NCBI GenBank assembly: GCA_035946955.1
Contig: DASYYE010000143.1
Coordinates: forward strand, 1-40,412
Length of the DNA: 40,412 bases
Direction of reading: 5' to 3'
Source: DASYYE01 sp035946955
GTDB lineage: Bacteria > Actinomycetota > Actinomycetes > Streptosporangiales > Streptosporangiaceae
Numbering within the stretch: the first letter of the stretch is position 1; each line of letters opens with the position of its first letter. The notes beneath the pieces are model-generated. The model was not told where the DNA came from. It ran no database searches and saw only the letters and a program-made list of their open reading frames with translations. The translations under genes were made by a program, and so were the position numbers. This document shows, piece by piece, positions 22,477 to 30,930 of the stretch.

Positions 22477-23914
22477 CGGCGCGGTTCTTTGCGGCCTCGC
22501 TCAGCAACTCGAGCTCACCGGGCAGGTAACCAGCGAGCACGTCGATGTCAGGCACCAGCTCTCTGCAGCCGACCAGCCCGAAGTGCAGCTTGCCGAGGTA
22601 GCCCAGCACGGTGATGTTCAGGCCCTGGCCATCGGTGACCACTGACACCGGGTAGTAGGCGAGGAGCTTGGCGCCGCAGAGGTAAACCGGGATGTTCGGG
22701 CCCGGCACGTTCGAGATAGTGAGATTGAACGGCGGCAGCCGGTGCAGCAGCCCGGTGGTGAACACCACCCGGGCCGCCCGGGCCATCAGCGCGGGCGGGG
22801 CGAAGTCAGTGATCCTGTCGACCAGGCCAGGCGGCAGCGCGGCCTGCTGGGCTTTCGCGATCTTGGTCGCGGCGTGTGCGACCTCAAGCCGCGAAGCCGG
22901 GTCCGTGACATCAGTGGGCAGCATGGACAGCATCACCGACAACTTATTTCCCAGCGTTCCCACGCTGGCCTGGTCGCGCACTGACACCGGGACCATCGCG
23001 ACGAGCGGCTGGTCCGGCAGCGCATCGTGGTCGTCAGCCAGCCACCGCCTGAGCGCGCCCGCGCACATCGCCATCACGACGTCGTTGACCGACACGCCAA
23101 AGGCGTTCTTCACCGCCTTGACCGCGTCCAGGTCCACCTTGGCAAAGGCGATCCTGCGGTGCGAGGTGATCGGTCTGTTGAAAATGGTCGCCGGGGCACG
23201 TCCGGCCAACGGCGCGGCGATGACCCCGCCGTCGCCGCGGTTCAGCCCGAACAGGCCTCCCACAAAGGTGTTCACCACGGGGGCCAGGGTCGGCAGCACC
23301 CGGACCAGCTCATTGGTGAAGCGGACCGTCTGGACCGGCCGCCACGCCAGCCGCACGAGCGACTGCCCAATCAGCGCACGTGGCCGGGGCGGGTCTTCCG
23401 GCCGGAAAGGCTCGGCTGGGGGCGGCTCGCGCCCTTCCGGGGTGAGGTCGAGCAGCACGGTGAGCAGTTCCGCACCGGACGCCCCGTCGACCGCCGCATG
23501 GTGGATCTTCGTGTAGACCGCCGCGCGCTTCTTGGCCAGCCCGGTGATGAGGTAGACCTCCCACAACGGGCGGCTGCGGTCCAGCGGCCTGGCGTGCAAA
23601 CGGCTGACCTGTTCAGTGAGCTGGGCCTGCGACCCTGGCCGGGGCAGCGCCAGTTCGCGGACGTGGTACTCGATGTCGAAGTCCGGGTCATCGACCCAGT
23701 ACGGCTGGTCCAGGCCGAGCGGCGTGTACAGCAACTTGCGCCGCAGCACCGGCACGAGCTGGAGCCGCTCAGCCAGCACCTCCGTCAGCCGGGCCAGAGT
23801 CAGCGGCGTGGACACGTCCCGGGGGTCCAGGATGCACACGCCCCCGACGTGACCGGTGGAATGGGCCGTCTCCAGCGCGAGGAAGAAGGCATCCAGCCCA
23901 GTGAGTTGTTCCAT
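22472..23914 (-). CDS. Wax ester synthase/diacylglycerol acyltransferase (WS/DGAT)
   Basis: The 480-residue protein begins LTGLDAFFLALETAHSTGHVGGVCILDP and has PLWEVYLITGL followed by KIHHAAVDGASG, the HHxxxDG active site (His138, His139, Asp143), as in bacterial WS/DGAT enzymes. Later family landmarks are VNDVVMAMCAGALRRWL and the NVPGP motif in LTISNVPGPNIPVYLCGA. It transfers acyl groups from acyl-CoA to diacylglycerol or fatty alcohols, making storage triacylglycerol or wax at the membrane. A GAGAGGG site precedes the ATG. Two alpha/beta hydrolase genes lie upstream on the same strand, so synthesis and hydrolysis of neutral lipids may be co-expressed. Confidence 0.93.
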   Translation of the reverse strand: MEQLTGLDAFFLALETAHSTGHVGGVCILDPRDVSTPLTLARLTEVLAERLQLVPVLRRKLLYTPLGLDQPYWVDDPDFDIEYHVRELALPRPGSQAQLTEQVSRLHARPLDRSRPLWEVYLITGLAKKRAAVYTKIHHAAVDGASGAELLTVLLDLTPEGREPPPAEPFRPEDPPRPRALIGQSLVRLAWRPVQTVRFTNELVRVLPTLAPVVNTFVGGLFGLNRGDGGVIAAPLAGRAPATIFNRPITSHRRIAFAKVDLDAVKAVKNAFGVSVNDVVMAMCAGALRRWLADDHDALPDQPLVAMVPVSVRDQASVGTLGNKLSVMLSMLPTDVTDPASRLEVAHAATKIAKAQQAALPPGLVDRITDFAPPALMARAARVVFTTGLLHRLPPFNLTISNVPGPNIPVYLCGAKLLAYYPVSVVTDGQGLNITVLGYLGKLHFGLVGCRELVPDIDVLAGYLPGELELLSEAAKNRAD

Positions 23915-23943
23915 CTACCCTCTCCCTGCTAGTCCTCGCTCGC

Positions 23944-24052
23944 CTGCGGGGCGCTTTGAGGCGCCGCCTTCCCTCGTCGCTCCCGCGCTCGCTGCGCTCG
24001 CTCCCCGCCCCTCAGTCCAGACGGCACCGCGCCCCTCCGGCTCACCCGCTGC
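23944..24052. repeat. Dispersed intergenic repeat, copy 1
   Basis: This GC-rich, non-coding stretch between the acyltransferase and hydrolase genes is very similar to 35952-36060 in the same orientation. Both contain GGGGCGC-tttgaGGCGCC hairpins, a CCTTCCCTCGTC segment, CGCTCGCT runs and CCTCAGTCCAG. The repeat fills most of the 157-bp gap here. Confidence 0.8.
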
Positions 24053-24071
24053 TAGTTCTCACTCGTCCTCG

Positions 24072-25013
24072 CTAGTTCCGCTCGCCCCTTCTGGCCAGCC
24101 AGTCCCGCAGTGTGTCGACGACGACGGCTGGCACCTCCAGCTGGGGCGTGTGGCCCACCCCGGGCAGCACCACGGTCTCCCAGTCCGGGTACCGGGCGCC
24201 CGCCTGGTGGATGCTGGCCACCGGGACCAGCCGGTCGGCATCACCGCCTATGAGCAGGACCGGGGCCTGGACCGCGGAGGCGTTCGCCCAATAGCGCTGC
24301 CGCGAACCGAGCATCCGCAGCAGTGAGCGCGAGGCCGCCAGGAACGACTCGTCACGTCTGGGTACCGCCAGGCGCTGGTAGGCCAGGGCGGTCGCTGCCG
24401 CGGTCATGTCCGGGTCTGCCCGGGACGGGTCGGCAAAGCACAGGTTGATGAGGTCCGCCACCGCGAGTTCCGGTGGCCGTCGCGACTGCATGGCCCGTAG
24501 GGACAGCTCACCGAGGCCGGGCAATGCATAAAGCATGAACATGCTGGCCACCTGCACATCCGAGGCCTGCCACGAGGGCGGCAACGCGGGGTTCACCAGC
24601 ACCAGACCCGTGACGGTCTCCGGGGCACGGGCTGCTTGCAGCAGGCACACCAGCCCACCCAGGGAGTTCCCGACCAGGACCACCGGCGTCCCGGTGACCT
24701 CCCGCACGAACCGGTCCAGCAGCGCCACATTGGCCGCCACGGTGGCCGTGCCGCGCGTGCCAGGCGTCAGGCCGAACCCACGCAGGTCCAGTGCGACGGC
24801 ACGCCAGCCGGCGGCCAGGTGCGGACCGACCAGGCACCAGTTCAGGTGTGAGCCACCGAGGCCGTGCACGAACACGATCGGCGGCCCCTCTGCCTTGGCA
24901 CCGAACTCGACCCAGTGCACCAGTCCGCTCAGTTCCGTCACATAACCGCGTGCCCCCCACTGTTCCGCGAACTGCCAGGGGGCATCGCTCGTGCCGGGCC
25001 GGGCGCCGATCAT
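24072..25013 (-). CDS. Alpha/beta-fold hydrolase
   Basis: The 313-residue protein shows the serine-hydrolase core: IVFVHGLGGSHLNW (oxyanion-hole HG), LDLRGFGLTPG, VLVGNSLGG with the nucleophile Ser117, LIGGDADRLVP with the catalytic Asp, and LPGVGHTPQLEVP with the catalytic His. This places it among esterases, lipases and related C-C hydrolases; the substrate is not evident. Its ATG overlaps the stop of the upstream hydrolase by four bases, so the two are translationally coupled. The acyltransferase lies 157 bp downstream, suggesting a lipid-related job. Confidence 0.9.
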   Translation of the reverse strand: MIGARPGTSDAPWQFAEQWGARGYVTELSGLVHWVEFGAKAEGPPIVFVHGLGGSHLNWCLVGPHLAAGWRAVALDLRGFGLTPGTRGTATVAANVALLDRFVREVTGTPVVLVGNSLGGLVCLLQAARAPETVTGLVLVNPALPPSWQASDVQVASMFMLYALPGLGELSLRAMQSRRPPELAVADLINLCFADPSRADPDMTAAATALAYQRLAVPRRDESFLAASRSLLRMLGSRQRYWANASAVQAPVLLIGGDADRLVPVASIHQAGARYPDWETVVLPGVGHTPQLEVPAVVVDTLRDWLARRGERN

Positions 25014-25909
25014 CGGTGGCCAGGGTAGAGCGGCCGCATGAGCGGCGGCGGCCGGAACGGCAGAGTCCGGCCGGCCGGAGCCGCCAGCCTGTCAGCGACC
25101 AGCCACAACGTGGCCGGGTCCACACCGAAGCCGAGGTGGCCGCAACGGACTTCGACGTTGCAGTGCAGCGTGGTCTCCGCCGCGACGCAGGCCCGCCAGG
25201 ACACGATGCCGTCCATCCGCGAGTACACGGCAGTCGAGGGCACAGCGATGGGCCGTGCCACCTCCTCCCGGGTGGGCAGCCGCACACCGGGCGCATGCAA
25301 CTTGCTGCCACGCTGGTAGACACCATTGACCCGGCTCTGCCGCGGATCCGTGAGGGCGAAGGGACTGCCCAGCGTGATGACCTGGCGGACATGCTCGGGA
25401 AACTGACGCGCAAGCTCCCGGCCGTAGATGCCCCCCAGGCTCCAGCCCACCACTGACACGGCCCGCCCGGTCTTCTCGGCATGGGCGGCGAGCAGTCGCG
25501 GCAGCCCGTCCACCACCGCGTCCGTAGGCCCGCGGTTGCGGCCCATACCCCAGCCACGCACGTCATACCCCAGCCAGCGCAGGTACAGCCGTAGCACGGA
25601 CGTGCTCGGATCATCGGCAAGCAGCCCAGGCAGCACCAGGACGCCATGACCATCACCACGCGGCGCAGCCACAAGCCAGGGCACAGCCAATGGAAACGCC
25701 CCCGCACTGGCAAGCCCACGGATGACCTCAGTCAGGTACAGCGCAGCCGAGGGCCCCGTGTCCACATCATCTGCGTCTGCACCACTGTGTGCCGTTCCCG
25801 GCAGGACGCCCATCTCTGCGCTCACGCCATCTTCGACGCGGAAAACCCCGCGCCCAGCATGCCCATCCGTTCCATCGGGCACCACCTCCCCGTGACCACG
25901 TGAGCCCAA
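25010..25909 (-). CDS. Lipase-like alpha/beta hydrolase
   Basis: Motifs of a serine hydrolase are clear: GVLVLPGLLADDPSTSVLRLYLRWLGYDVRGWGMGRN, then VSVVGWSLGGIYGRELARQFP with the nucleophile Ser in GWSLGG, VITLGSPFALTDPR, STAVYSRMDGIVSW with the candidate Asp, and RCGHLGFGVDP with the His. The pattern resembles actinobacterial esterases and lipases encoded beside WS/DGAT genes. The start is uncertain: the frame opens at TTG 25909, but GTG 25825 or ATG 25813 would remove a non-family-like head. Its last four bases overlap the next hydrolase, and it is probably the first gene of the three-gene lipid operon. Confidence 0.85.
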   Translation of the reverse strand: MGSRGHGEVVPDGTDGHAGRGVFRVEDGVSAEMGVLPGTAHSGADADDVDTGPSAALYLTEVIRGLASAGAFPLAVPWLVAAPRGDGHGVLVLPGLLADDPSTSVLRLYLRWLGYDVRGWGMGRNRGPTDAVVDGLPRLLAAHAEKTGRAVSVVGWSLGGIYGRELARQFPEHVRQVITLGSPFALTDPRQSRVNGVYQRGSKLHAPGVRLPTREEVARPIAVPSTAVYSRMDGIVSWRACVAAETTLHCNVEVRCGHLGFGVDPATLWLVADRLAAPAGRTLPFRPPPLMRPLYPGHR

Positions 25910-26055
25910 CAGGCAACGCTGTCATCGCTGGCCCCGGGCTCTCTTACTACGGTACGCCGGCCCAGGCAGTGCCAGCGGGAGCAGATGGCTATCCCCCCAC
26001 CAGGCAAGGCCGCACACGCCGGCAGATCAGTCGCCCCAGTTCACGACCTGAACAG

Positions 26056-26963
26056 TCATGCCGCTCTGATGGGTGGGCTGTGGCTGTGGACGGTGCGTCC
26101 TTCGGGGCTGGTGGCGGTGGTGGTCCCGTCCGGGTGCAGGCATAGTTGCCAGCCCCAGTCGTGCACGGCGACCAGATGGTGGAACCGGCACAGCGGCACC
26201 AGGTTCGGTAGCGCCGGCAGCCCGCCTTCGGAGCGGGGGACCAGGTGGTGGATGTCGCAGGCGGTGGCTGGGGTGTCGCAGCCGGGGAAGGCGCAGCAGG
26301 GGTGGCGGACGGTCGCGGCGCGGCGCAGGTGCGGCGGGATCACCGGGGTCGGGCTGCCCACGTCCAGTGGCAGGCTGACCGTCGCGAGTGGCGCGCCGAG
26401 GCGGGCACGCAACGCGGAGGCGAGGCCACCAGGGCCGGACAGCGCCCGGACCGACAGGCCAAGCAACGCCTGCGCCAGCCGCTCCCGGGTCGCCGGGGAC
26501 AGCCCCGCTCCGGCGGGCGGCGTACCAGTGGCGCCGGTGCCTGCGGCGCTGGTGTGGGGGTCTTCCTGGCCGGGGACGCCCGGACCCGAGGAACCCGTGC
26601 CCGGTGCCCCCATGGCCGTCGCGCCCGTGCCTGGGGGGCCCGTGCCTGTGCTGCTGGTGGCGGGGGTGGCGTGGCCTGGGAGTTCGTGAAGGGTCAGGAA
26701 CACCTGGGTGAGCTGGTCCAGCGCCGCCCAGTCGACGTGCCCGGTCACCATCGGCACCAGCGTCGCGTCACACGCCGCAGCGGCGGCTTCGGGGCCGGTC
26801 AGCCAGCCTGGGCCACTGGTGCGCCGCCACGCCTGCTCCGCCACCGAGCCGTCTGGGCCATCAGCCAGTCCCAGCAGGTCCCGCAGCGACAGGTGTACCT
26901 GCACCTAATGGGCTGTCCCGCCCGGTCTGGGAGCATGCCGCTGGCGACCAGCCGCCTACAGCG
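26056..26963 (-). pseudogene. Broken DUF222/HNH endonuclease-like gene (13E12 repeat family)
   Basis: The intact frame (26056-26904) encodes the end of a DUF222 region (VQVHLSLRDLLGLADGPDG), a Gly/Thr/Pro-rich insert and a C-terminal HNH domain: CAFPGCDTPATACDIHHLVPRSEGG and PNLVPLCRFHHLVAVHDWGW. Full family members are usually 400-500 residues. Directly upstream another frame reads CRRLVASGMLPDRAGQPI, the segment that normally precedes VQVHLSL; restoring one G in ATTAGGTGCAG would join the two. Before that the frame hits TAA at 26969-26967, and no earlier DUF222 sequence is visible. So the gene has lost its 5' half and carries a 1-bp deletion. Family members are abundant and often decayed in actinobacteria. 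Confidence 0.8.
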
Positions 26964-27117
26964 CTGTTAGTGAATTTGTGTCGTGATCTGCGTCACGCGA
27001 GGTGGCATAGCTGTCCTAGTAGAGCCGCCGACAGGGACTCAGCCTCCTGCCCCGCTCGTAGGGGTTTCAGCAGTTGGCGCAGCGTAGTGACGCTTCAGGT
27101 TAACCGTTGCCGTAGTT

Positions 27118-27146
27118 CTGCACATCCCCATTTTAGGGATGTGCAG
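27118..27146. other. Perfect 11-bp stem-loop in the 26964-27253 intergenic region
   Basis: CTGCACATCCC and GGGATGTGCAG pair fully around the 7-base loop CATTTTA. No T-tract follows on either strand, so it is not a classic terminator. It lies about 108 bp upstream of the small secreted-protein start. I see no gene in the rest of the 290-bp region, which is visibly richer in A and T than its neighbours. Confidence 0.65.
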
Positions 27147-27253
27147 AAGCCAACCGACATATTAGGTTGCAATCTGCGTGCCGTTAGAGGCGGCAGTCCG
27201 GATAGCGGCCGGTCCGTCATTGAGACGGTTTGCCATGACAAGAGGAGGAGTCC

Positions 27254-27723
27254 TTGCGCGCGTTAGTATATGCTTCCACTGCCACCCTGATCGCCACCGC
27301 AGCCTTGGTCGCGCTCTCACTGCCAGCGTCCGCCGCCACTGCTGGCAGGGAAACCCAGTCCGCTTCCCTCTGGGGCCTGTCGCATAAGGTTCCCGGAGCC
27401 GTGGGCAACCTACCAAGGTCACAATCAAGGATGCAACGCCCACCAAAGGCTACACGTCTTCCATCACAGTCAACTTCGACAAGCCCGTGAACGCATCCAT
27501 CGTAAACGAGCTAAAAACTATCCTACAAGGCAGCATGCGGATGAGCCATCCAGAAGCTGGGCCAAACGGAGCATTCCTCGTATGTAATAAGCACCATTCC
27601 TTCACCGACGCAGATGGGACTTACTCTGTCCAGCATAGGTGCGGCGGAACCACCGGCCCCTGGGGATACCAGATAAGCACGGCCGTGTGTGCAACTGCGA
27701 TCTCCCTGGTCAACGAGACTTAG
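27254..27723 (+). pseudogene. Small secreted protein gene split by a frameshift
   Basis: TTG 27254 follows AGGAGGAG and opens a clear signal peptide: MRALVYASTATLIATAAL, then VALSLPASA with cleavage at ASA. That frame runs through TQSASLWGLSHKVPG and then reads low-complexity residues to a stop at 27490. From about 27400 the +1-class frame reads QPTKVTIKDATPTKGYTSSI and continues to 27723 with CNKHHSFTDADGTYS, QHRCGG and GPWGYQISTAVC, a typical small Cys-containing secreted actinobacterial protein. Signal peptide and mature domain are therefore in different frames, joined somewhere near GTGGGCAACCTACC. It may be a real mutation, a sequencing error or, less likely, programmed frameshifting. 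Confidence 0.65.
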
Positions 27724-27750
27724 GGTGATAGTTGGCTATGATTACTAGCT

Positions 27751-28158
27751 ATGGACCTAGATAAGTTCGCTGCCGTTCTCGCCGAACGGCTATCCAAGAT
27801 CGTCCCTGCCGGGTTTCACATTGCCGCAGCGGACGGCATGCTCTGGTACACGGCGGAGCAGGGAAGGTTCCCCGGCCAGTTGGGGAACTATGACCCTGGC
27901 CGGTCAGGAACCTACGTGCGCTCAAATTTCGGTCTGTATGGGGCGACTAACGAGGAGAACGTTGTCGGTGTCGCTGTCCAAGCCCTCAACGAGCTACAGG
28001 ACTACATCAGCGAGGCTACTCATGTACCGTGGCCGGGCACAACCAGACAGCCTGACCCACACGGGCACATACGCGACGCGGTCCTCCATCTATGGTACGG
28101 CACCGAGGATGACATCATTCTAGCCTGCGAGCCTATTCGACTCGCGGATATCAATTAG
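27751..28158 (+). CDS. Conserved-looking hypothetical protein, unknown function
   Basis: The 135-residue acidic protein has no signal peptide or membrane segment. It contains MDLDKFAAVLAERLSKIVPAG, a GMLWYTAEQGRFPG patch, NEENVVGVAVQALNELQDYISE and a C-terminal GTEDDIILACEPI. I do not recognise a catalytic motif; its regular helix and strand pattern and codon usage support a real gene. TATGAT lies eight bases before the ATG and there is no ribosome site, so it is probably leaderless. It follows the small secreted-protein gene in the lower-GC patch. Confidence 0.65.
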   Translation: MDLDKFAAVLAERLSKIVPAGFHIAAADGMLWYTAEQGRFPGQLGNYDPGRSGTYVRSNFGLYGATNEENVVGVAVQALNELQDYISEATHVPWPGTTRQPDPHGHIRDAVLHLWYGTEDDIILACEPIRLADIN

Positions 28159-28423
28159 GGCTTGGAAAGCCACGCGATTTCCTTGCAGCCATCTGCGCCC
28201 GCATCTCTGGCATACCGGCTGGTCCATCTGTCCCGGCTCAGCCTGGCAGGAAGAACCACCCGGGGAGTGGTCAGTGCCGGTCTTCAGCGAACCACCACTG
28301 CCAAACCGCCGCCAGAAGAGGCGACGGACGACCAAGCGTCAGGACCAGCCACACTTGGTCTTGTTGTGCCGGCCTTTGTTGTGCGCACCGAGCCTTACTG
28401 GTGCGCAGAGCGCGGGAGGTGCC
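28159..28423. other. Gene-free gap with a small hairpin
   Basis: I see no credible gene in these 265 bases. GCGCACC (28383-28389) and GGTGCGC (28400-28406) form a perfect 7-bp stem with a 10-base loop just before the methyltransferase ribosome site, which may mark a leader structure. The open frame that starts at 28274 is an unlikely N-terminal extension of the next gene. Confidence 0.4.
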
Positions 28424-29215
28424 GTGGCGGCCAGACCTGATCGCCGAGAGGGGCGTGTCCTCTACGGGGTCGATCCGCCTGCCTATGATGCGGGGCGGCC
28501 CGAGTATCCGGACCGGGTCTATGAGCTTCTGGCGGCTCGGGGTGGGCTGGGGCCTGGCTGCCGGGTAGTGGAGATAGGGCCGGGGACGGGGCTGGTCACC
28601 CGGCACCTCCTGGCGGCGGGCGGCCAGGTGACGGCGGTCGAGGCGAACGAGCAGATGACGTCCTATCTGCGGGCGAACATCACAGCACCGGGCCTGGAGG
28701 TCATCACAGGAGCCTTCGAGGACGCCAGGCTCCCGCGAGGCGCCTTCGACCTGGCGGTCGCCGCGACCAGCTTCCATTGGGTGTCGCAGCCCGCCGGGTG
28801 GGACAAACTGCGCCAGATCCTGCGCCCCGGAGGCTGGGTAGCAGTCTGGTGGATGCTGTTCGAGGATCCGGCCTCGCCGGATGAGTTCACCCGGGCGGCC
28901 GAACAGGTGCTGGGCGGCTCGCCGAACTACACCGAACCCGGCCGGCTCCCCTTCCAGGTCGATCTGCCAGCCCGTCAAGCTGACCTCGCGGACGCCGGGT
29001 TCACCGAGGTGCAGGCCGAACTGGTCCACTCGGCCGCGCGGCTGGGTGCCGCGCAGGTCCGCGCCCTCTACGCCACGCTGGCCATCGTCCTGCGCAGGCC
29101 AGCAGCCGAACAGGCCGCGGCGCTGGACGGGCTGGAGCACCTCGTGGCCGAGGAGTTCGGTGGCCATGTCGAGCGGCAGTTCGTGACCGCGGTCTACCTG
29201 GGCCGCAACCCGTGA
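28424..29215 (+). CDS. Class I SAM-dependent methyltransferase
   Basis: The 263-residue protein has motif I VVEIGPGTGLVTRHLLAAGG, the acidic end of strand 2 in VTAVEANEQM, a LEVITGAFEDARLP segment and FDLAVAATSFHWVS, then LRQILRPGGWVAVWWMLF. This is the Methyltransf_11/25-type fold; an FHWV-type post-motif occurs in many small-molecule methyltransferases. The N-terminal GVDPPAYDAGRPEYP is typical of the family. The substrate is unknown. GGGAGG five bases before GTG 28424 sets the start. It stands alone, 72 bp before the DUF3097 gene on the same strand. Confidence 0.88.
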   Translation: MAARPDRREGRVLYGVDPPAYDAGRPEYPDRVYELLAARGGLGPGCRVVEIGPGTGLVTRHLLAAGGQVTAVEANEQMTSYLRANITAPGLEVITGAFEDARLPRGAFDLAVAATSFHWVSQPAGWDKLRQILRPGGWVAVWWMLFEDPASPDEFTRAAEQVLGGSPNYTEPGRLPFQVDLPARQADLADAGFTEVQAELVHSAARLGAAQVRALYATLAIVLRRPAAEQAAALDGLEHLVAEEFGGHVERQFVTAVYLGRNP

Positions 29216-29287
29216 ATGCCCCGCTTCCACCCGTTCCAGGGGGCATGGCCGTAGGCTGCGGGACGGTCTGGTTGTTGAGGAGGGTCG

Positions 29288-30118
29288 GTGCGCAGCAGGC
29301 GGTATGGCCAGGATGTGCTGGCGGACGCGGACCGGCGCCGCAGGCAGCGGCAGCAGCTTCCCCAGGTACCGGCCGAACTTGGGCTGGTTGTCGAGGACGC
29401 CGCTGGCCAGTTCTGCGGTGCGGTGGTGTTCTGCGAGAAGGACGCGGTCACGCTGGAGGACAGGCACGGCAGGCAGCGCATTTTCCCGCTGAGCCCGGCA
29501 CCGTTCCTGCTAGAGGGCCAGCCGGTGATGCTGGTCAGGCCGGCCGGGACCGCGGCTCCCGGGGTCCCGAGGACGGCCTCCGGGTCGGTCGCCGCTCCAG
29601 CCAGCCGCGCCAAGGTAGCCCGGGCAAGCCGTATCTACGTCGAGGGCCGTCATGACGCCGAGCTCGTCGAGAAGATCTGGGGTGACGACCTGCGCGACGT
29701 CGGCGTCGTCGTGGAGTACCTCGGCGGCATTGACGACCTGCCCGCCATCGTGACCCAGTTCTCCCCAGAACCCAGTCGCAGGCTGGGTGTGCTCGTCGAC
29801 CACCTCGTCGACGGGTCGAAAGAGAGCCGGATCGCCGCGAACGTGCGCTCACCGCACGTGCTCGTGGTGGGACACCCCTATGTCGATGTGTGGGCGGCGG
29901 TGAAGCCAGCCGTGGTTGGGATCAGCGCGTGGCCCACGGTGCCGCTCGGCGAACCGTGGAAGGAAGGAGTGCTGCGCGCCCTTGGGTGGCCTCCGGACAC
30001 CGCCAAGGCGTGGCAGCGCATCCTGCGCAGGGTGACCACGTTCACCGACCTGGAACCCCAGTTCCTAGGCCGCGTCGAGGAACTGATCGACTTCGTGACC
30101 ACCCCTGGCAGTCACTGA
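29288..30118 (+). CDS. DUF3097 family protein
   Basis: The protein (276 aa) matches actinobacterial DUF3097: an N-terminal small domain (DAAGQFCGAVVFCEKDAVTLEDRHGRQRIFPL), then ASRIYVEGRHDAELVEKIWGDDLR, VVEYLGGIDDLPAIV, LGVLVDHLVDGSKESRIA and HVLVVGHPYVDVWAAVKP. The VEGRHDAE and VDHLVDGSKE segments resemble a TOPRIM-like fold with acidic residues, by inference; no activity is established to my knowledge. GGAGGGTCG precedes GTG 29288. Its stop overlaps the stop of the convergent SDR gene by seven bases. Confidence 0.9.
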   Translation: MRSRRYGQDVLADADRRRRQRQQLPQVPAELGLVVEDAAGQFCGAVVFCEKDAVTLEDRHGRQRIFPLSPAPFLLEGQPVMLVRPAGTAAPGVPRTASGSVAAPASRAKVARASRIYVEGRHDAELVEKIWGDDLRDVGVVVEYLGGIDDLPAIVTQFSPEPSRRLGVLVDHLVDGSKESRIAANVRSPHVLVVGHPYVDVWAAVKPAVVGISAWPTVPLGEPWKEGVLRALGWPPDTAKAWQRILRRVTTFTDLEPQFLGRVEELIDFVTTPGSH

Positions 30119-30930
30119 GGTACCTGGCCAGGCTCGTCAGGCATCTCAGGCACCCCACCTACCGGCGAGCCGTCCGTCGCGCGGGGACCGGGGATGTTGC
30201 GGAACCGGAAGGGTTCGGGTGGACGCCCTGGCTGCACGTACCATGCCTCGCCGGTCCCGTCGCTGGCCAGGATTGCAAGCAGGGCCTGCGCCACATTGTC
30301 GGCGGACAGCAGCGGGATACCTGCGGCACTGACGATTTCCCTGAACCCGTCGACGATCGAGGTGTCAGCAAAGCCAGGGCACATCGCGTTCACGGCGATG
30401 TTGTCGGGTGCCAGGGCTGGCCCGAGCGCGCGTGCCAGGCCGACCACCGCGTGTTTGGTCGCGGCGTAGATCGGGTCGGCCGGTACGGAGGTCAGGCCGG
30501 CCAGGCTGGCGGTGAACACCAGCGCCCCGCGACCCCGGGCGCGCAGGGCAGGCAGTACCGCGTCCACCCCGAAGAACACGCCGTCCACGTTGACCGCGAA
30601 CGCCCGCCGGTAGGCGCTCAGATCCCACTCGGGGCCACCGGGCCTGACACCGACCGTGGCCACACCAGCGTTGAGGACCGCGACGTCGAGACCGCCGAAG
30701 GACGACACCGCTGCTGCCACGGCCGCCTCATGATCGGCCTTTGACGTCACGTCGCAGTGCCTGAACACGCCACCGACCTCGGCCGCGATCTCCATACCCT
30801 GCTGCTCGTCCACGTCGGCGACGACCACGTGCGCGCCCTCGCCAGCCAGCCGCCGTACGCAGGCCGCCCCGATCCCGTTGGCGCCGCCGGTAACGAGCAC
30901 CACAGCACCGGCAAGCTCGACCGGCTTCAT
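30112..30930 (-). CDS. Short-chain dehydrogenase/reductase
   Basis: The classical SDR (272 aa) carries VLVTGGANGIGAACVRRLAG (Rossmann TGxxxGIG), VADVDEQQG with Asp suggesting NAD(H), a CDVTSKAD segment, LNAGVA, and the catalytic Ser142, Tyr155 and Lys159 in YAATK. It oxidises or reduces an alcohol or ketone of unknown identity. ATG 30930 overlaps the P450 stop as ATGA, indicating translational coupling, so the product may act on P450-hydroxylated material. The frame is open to 31152, but that extension is antisense-like filler within the P450 gene. Confidence 0.92.
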   Translation of the reverse strand: MKPVELAGAVVLVTGGANGIGAACVRRLAGEGAHVVVADVDEQQGMEIAAEVGGVFRHCDVTSKADHEAAVAAAVSSFGGLDVAVLNAGVATVGVRPGGPEWDLSAYRRAFAVNVDGVFFGVDAVLPALRARGRGALVFTASLAGLTSVPADPIYAATKHAVVGLARALGPALAPDNIAVNAMCPGFADTSIVDGFREIVSAAGIPLLSADNVAQALLAILASDGTGEAWYVQPGRPPEPFRFRNIPGPRATDGSPVGGVPEMPDEPGQVPQ

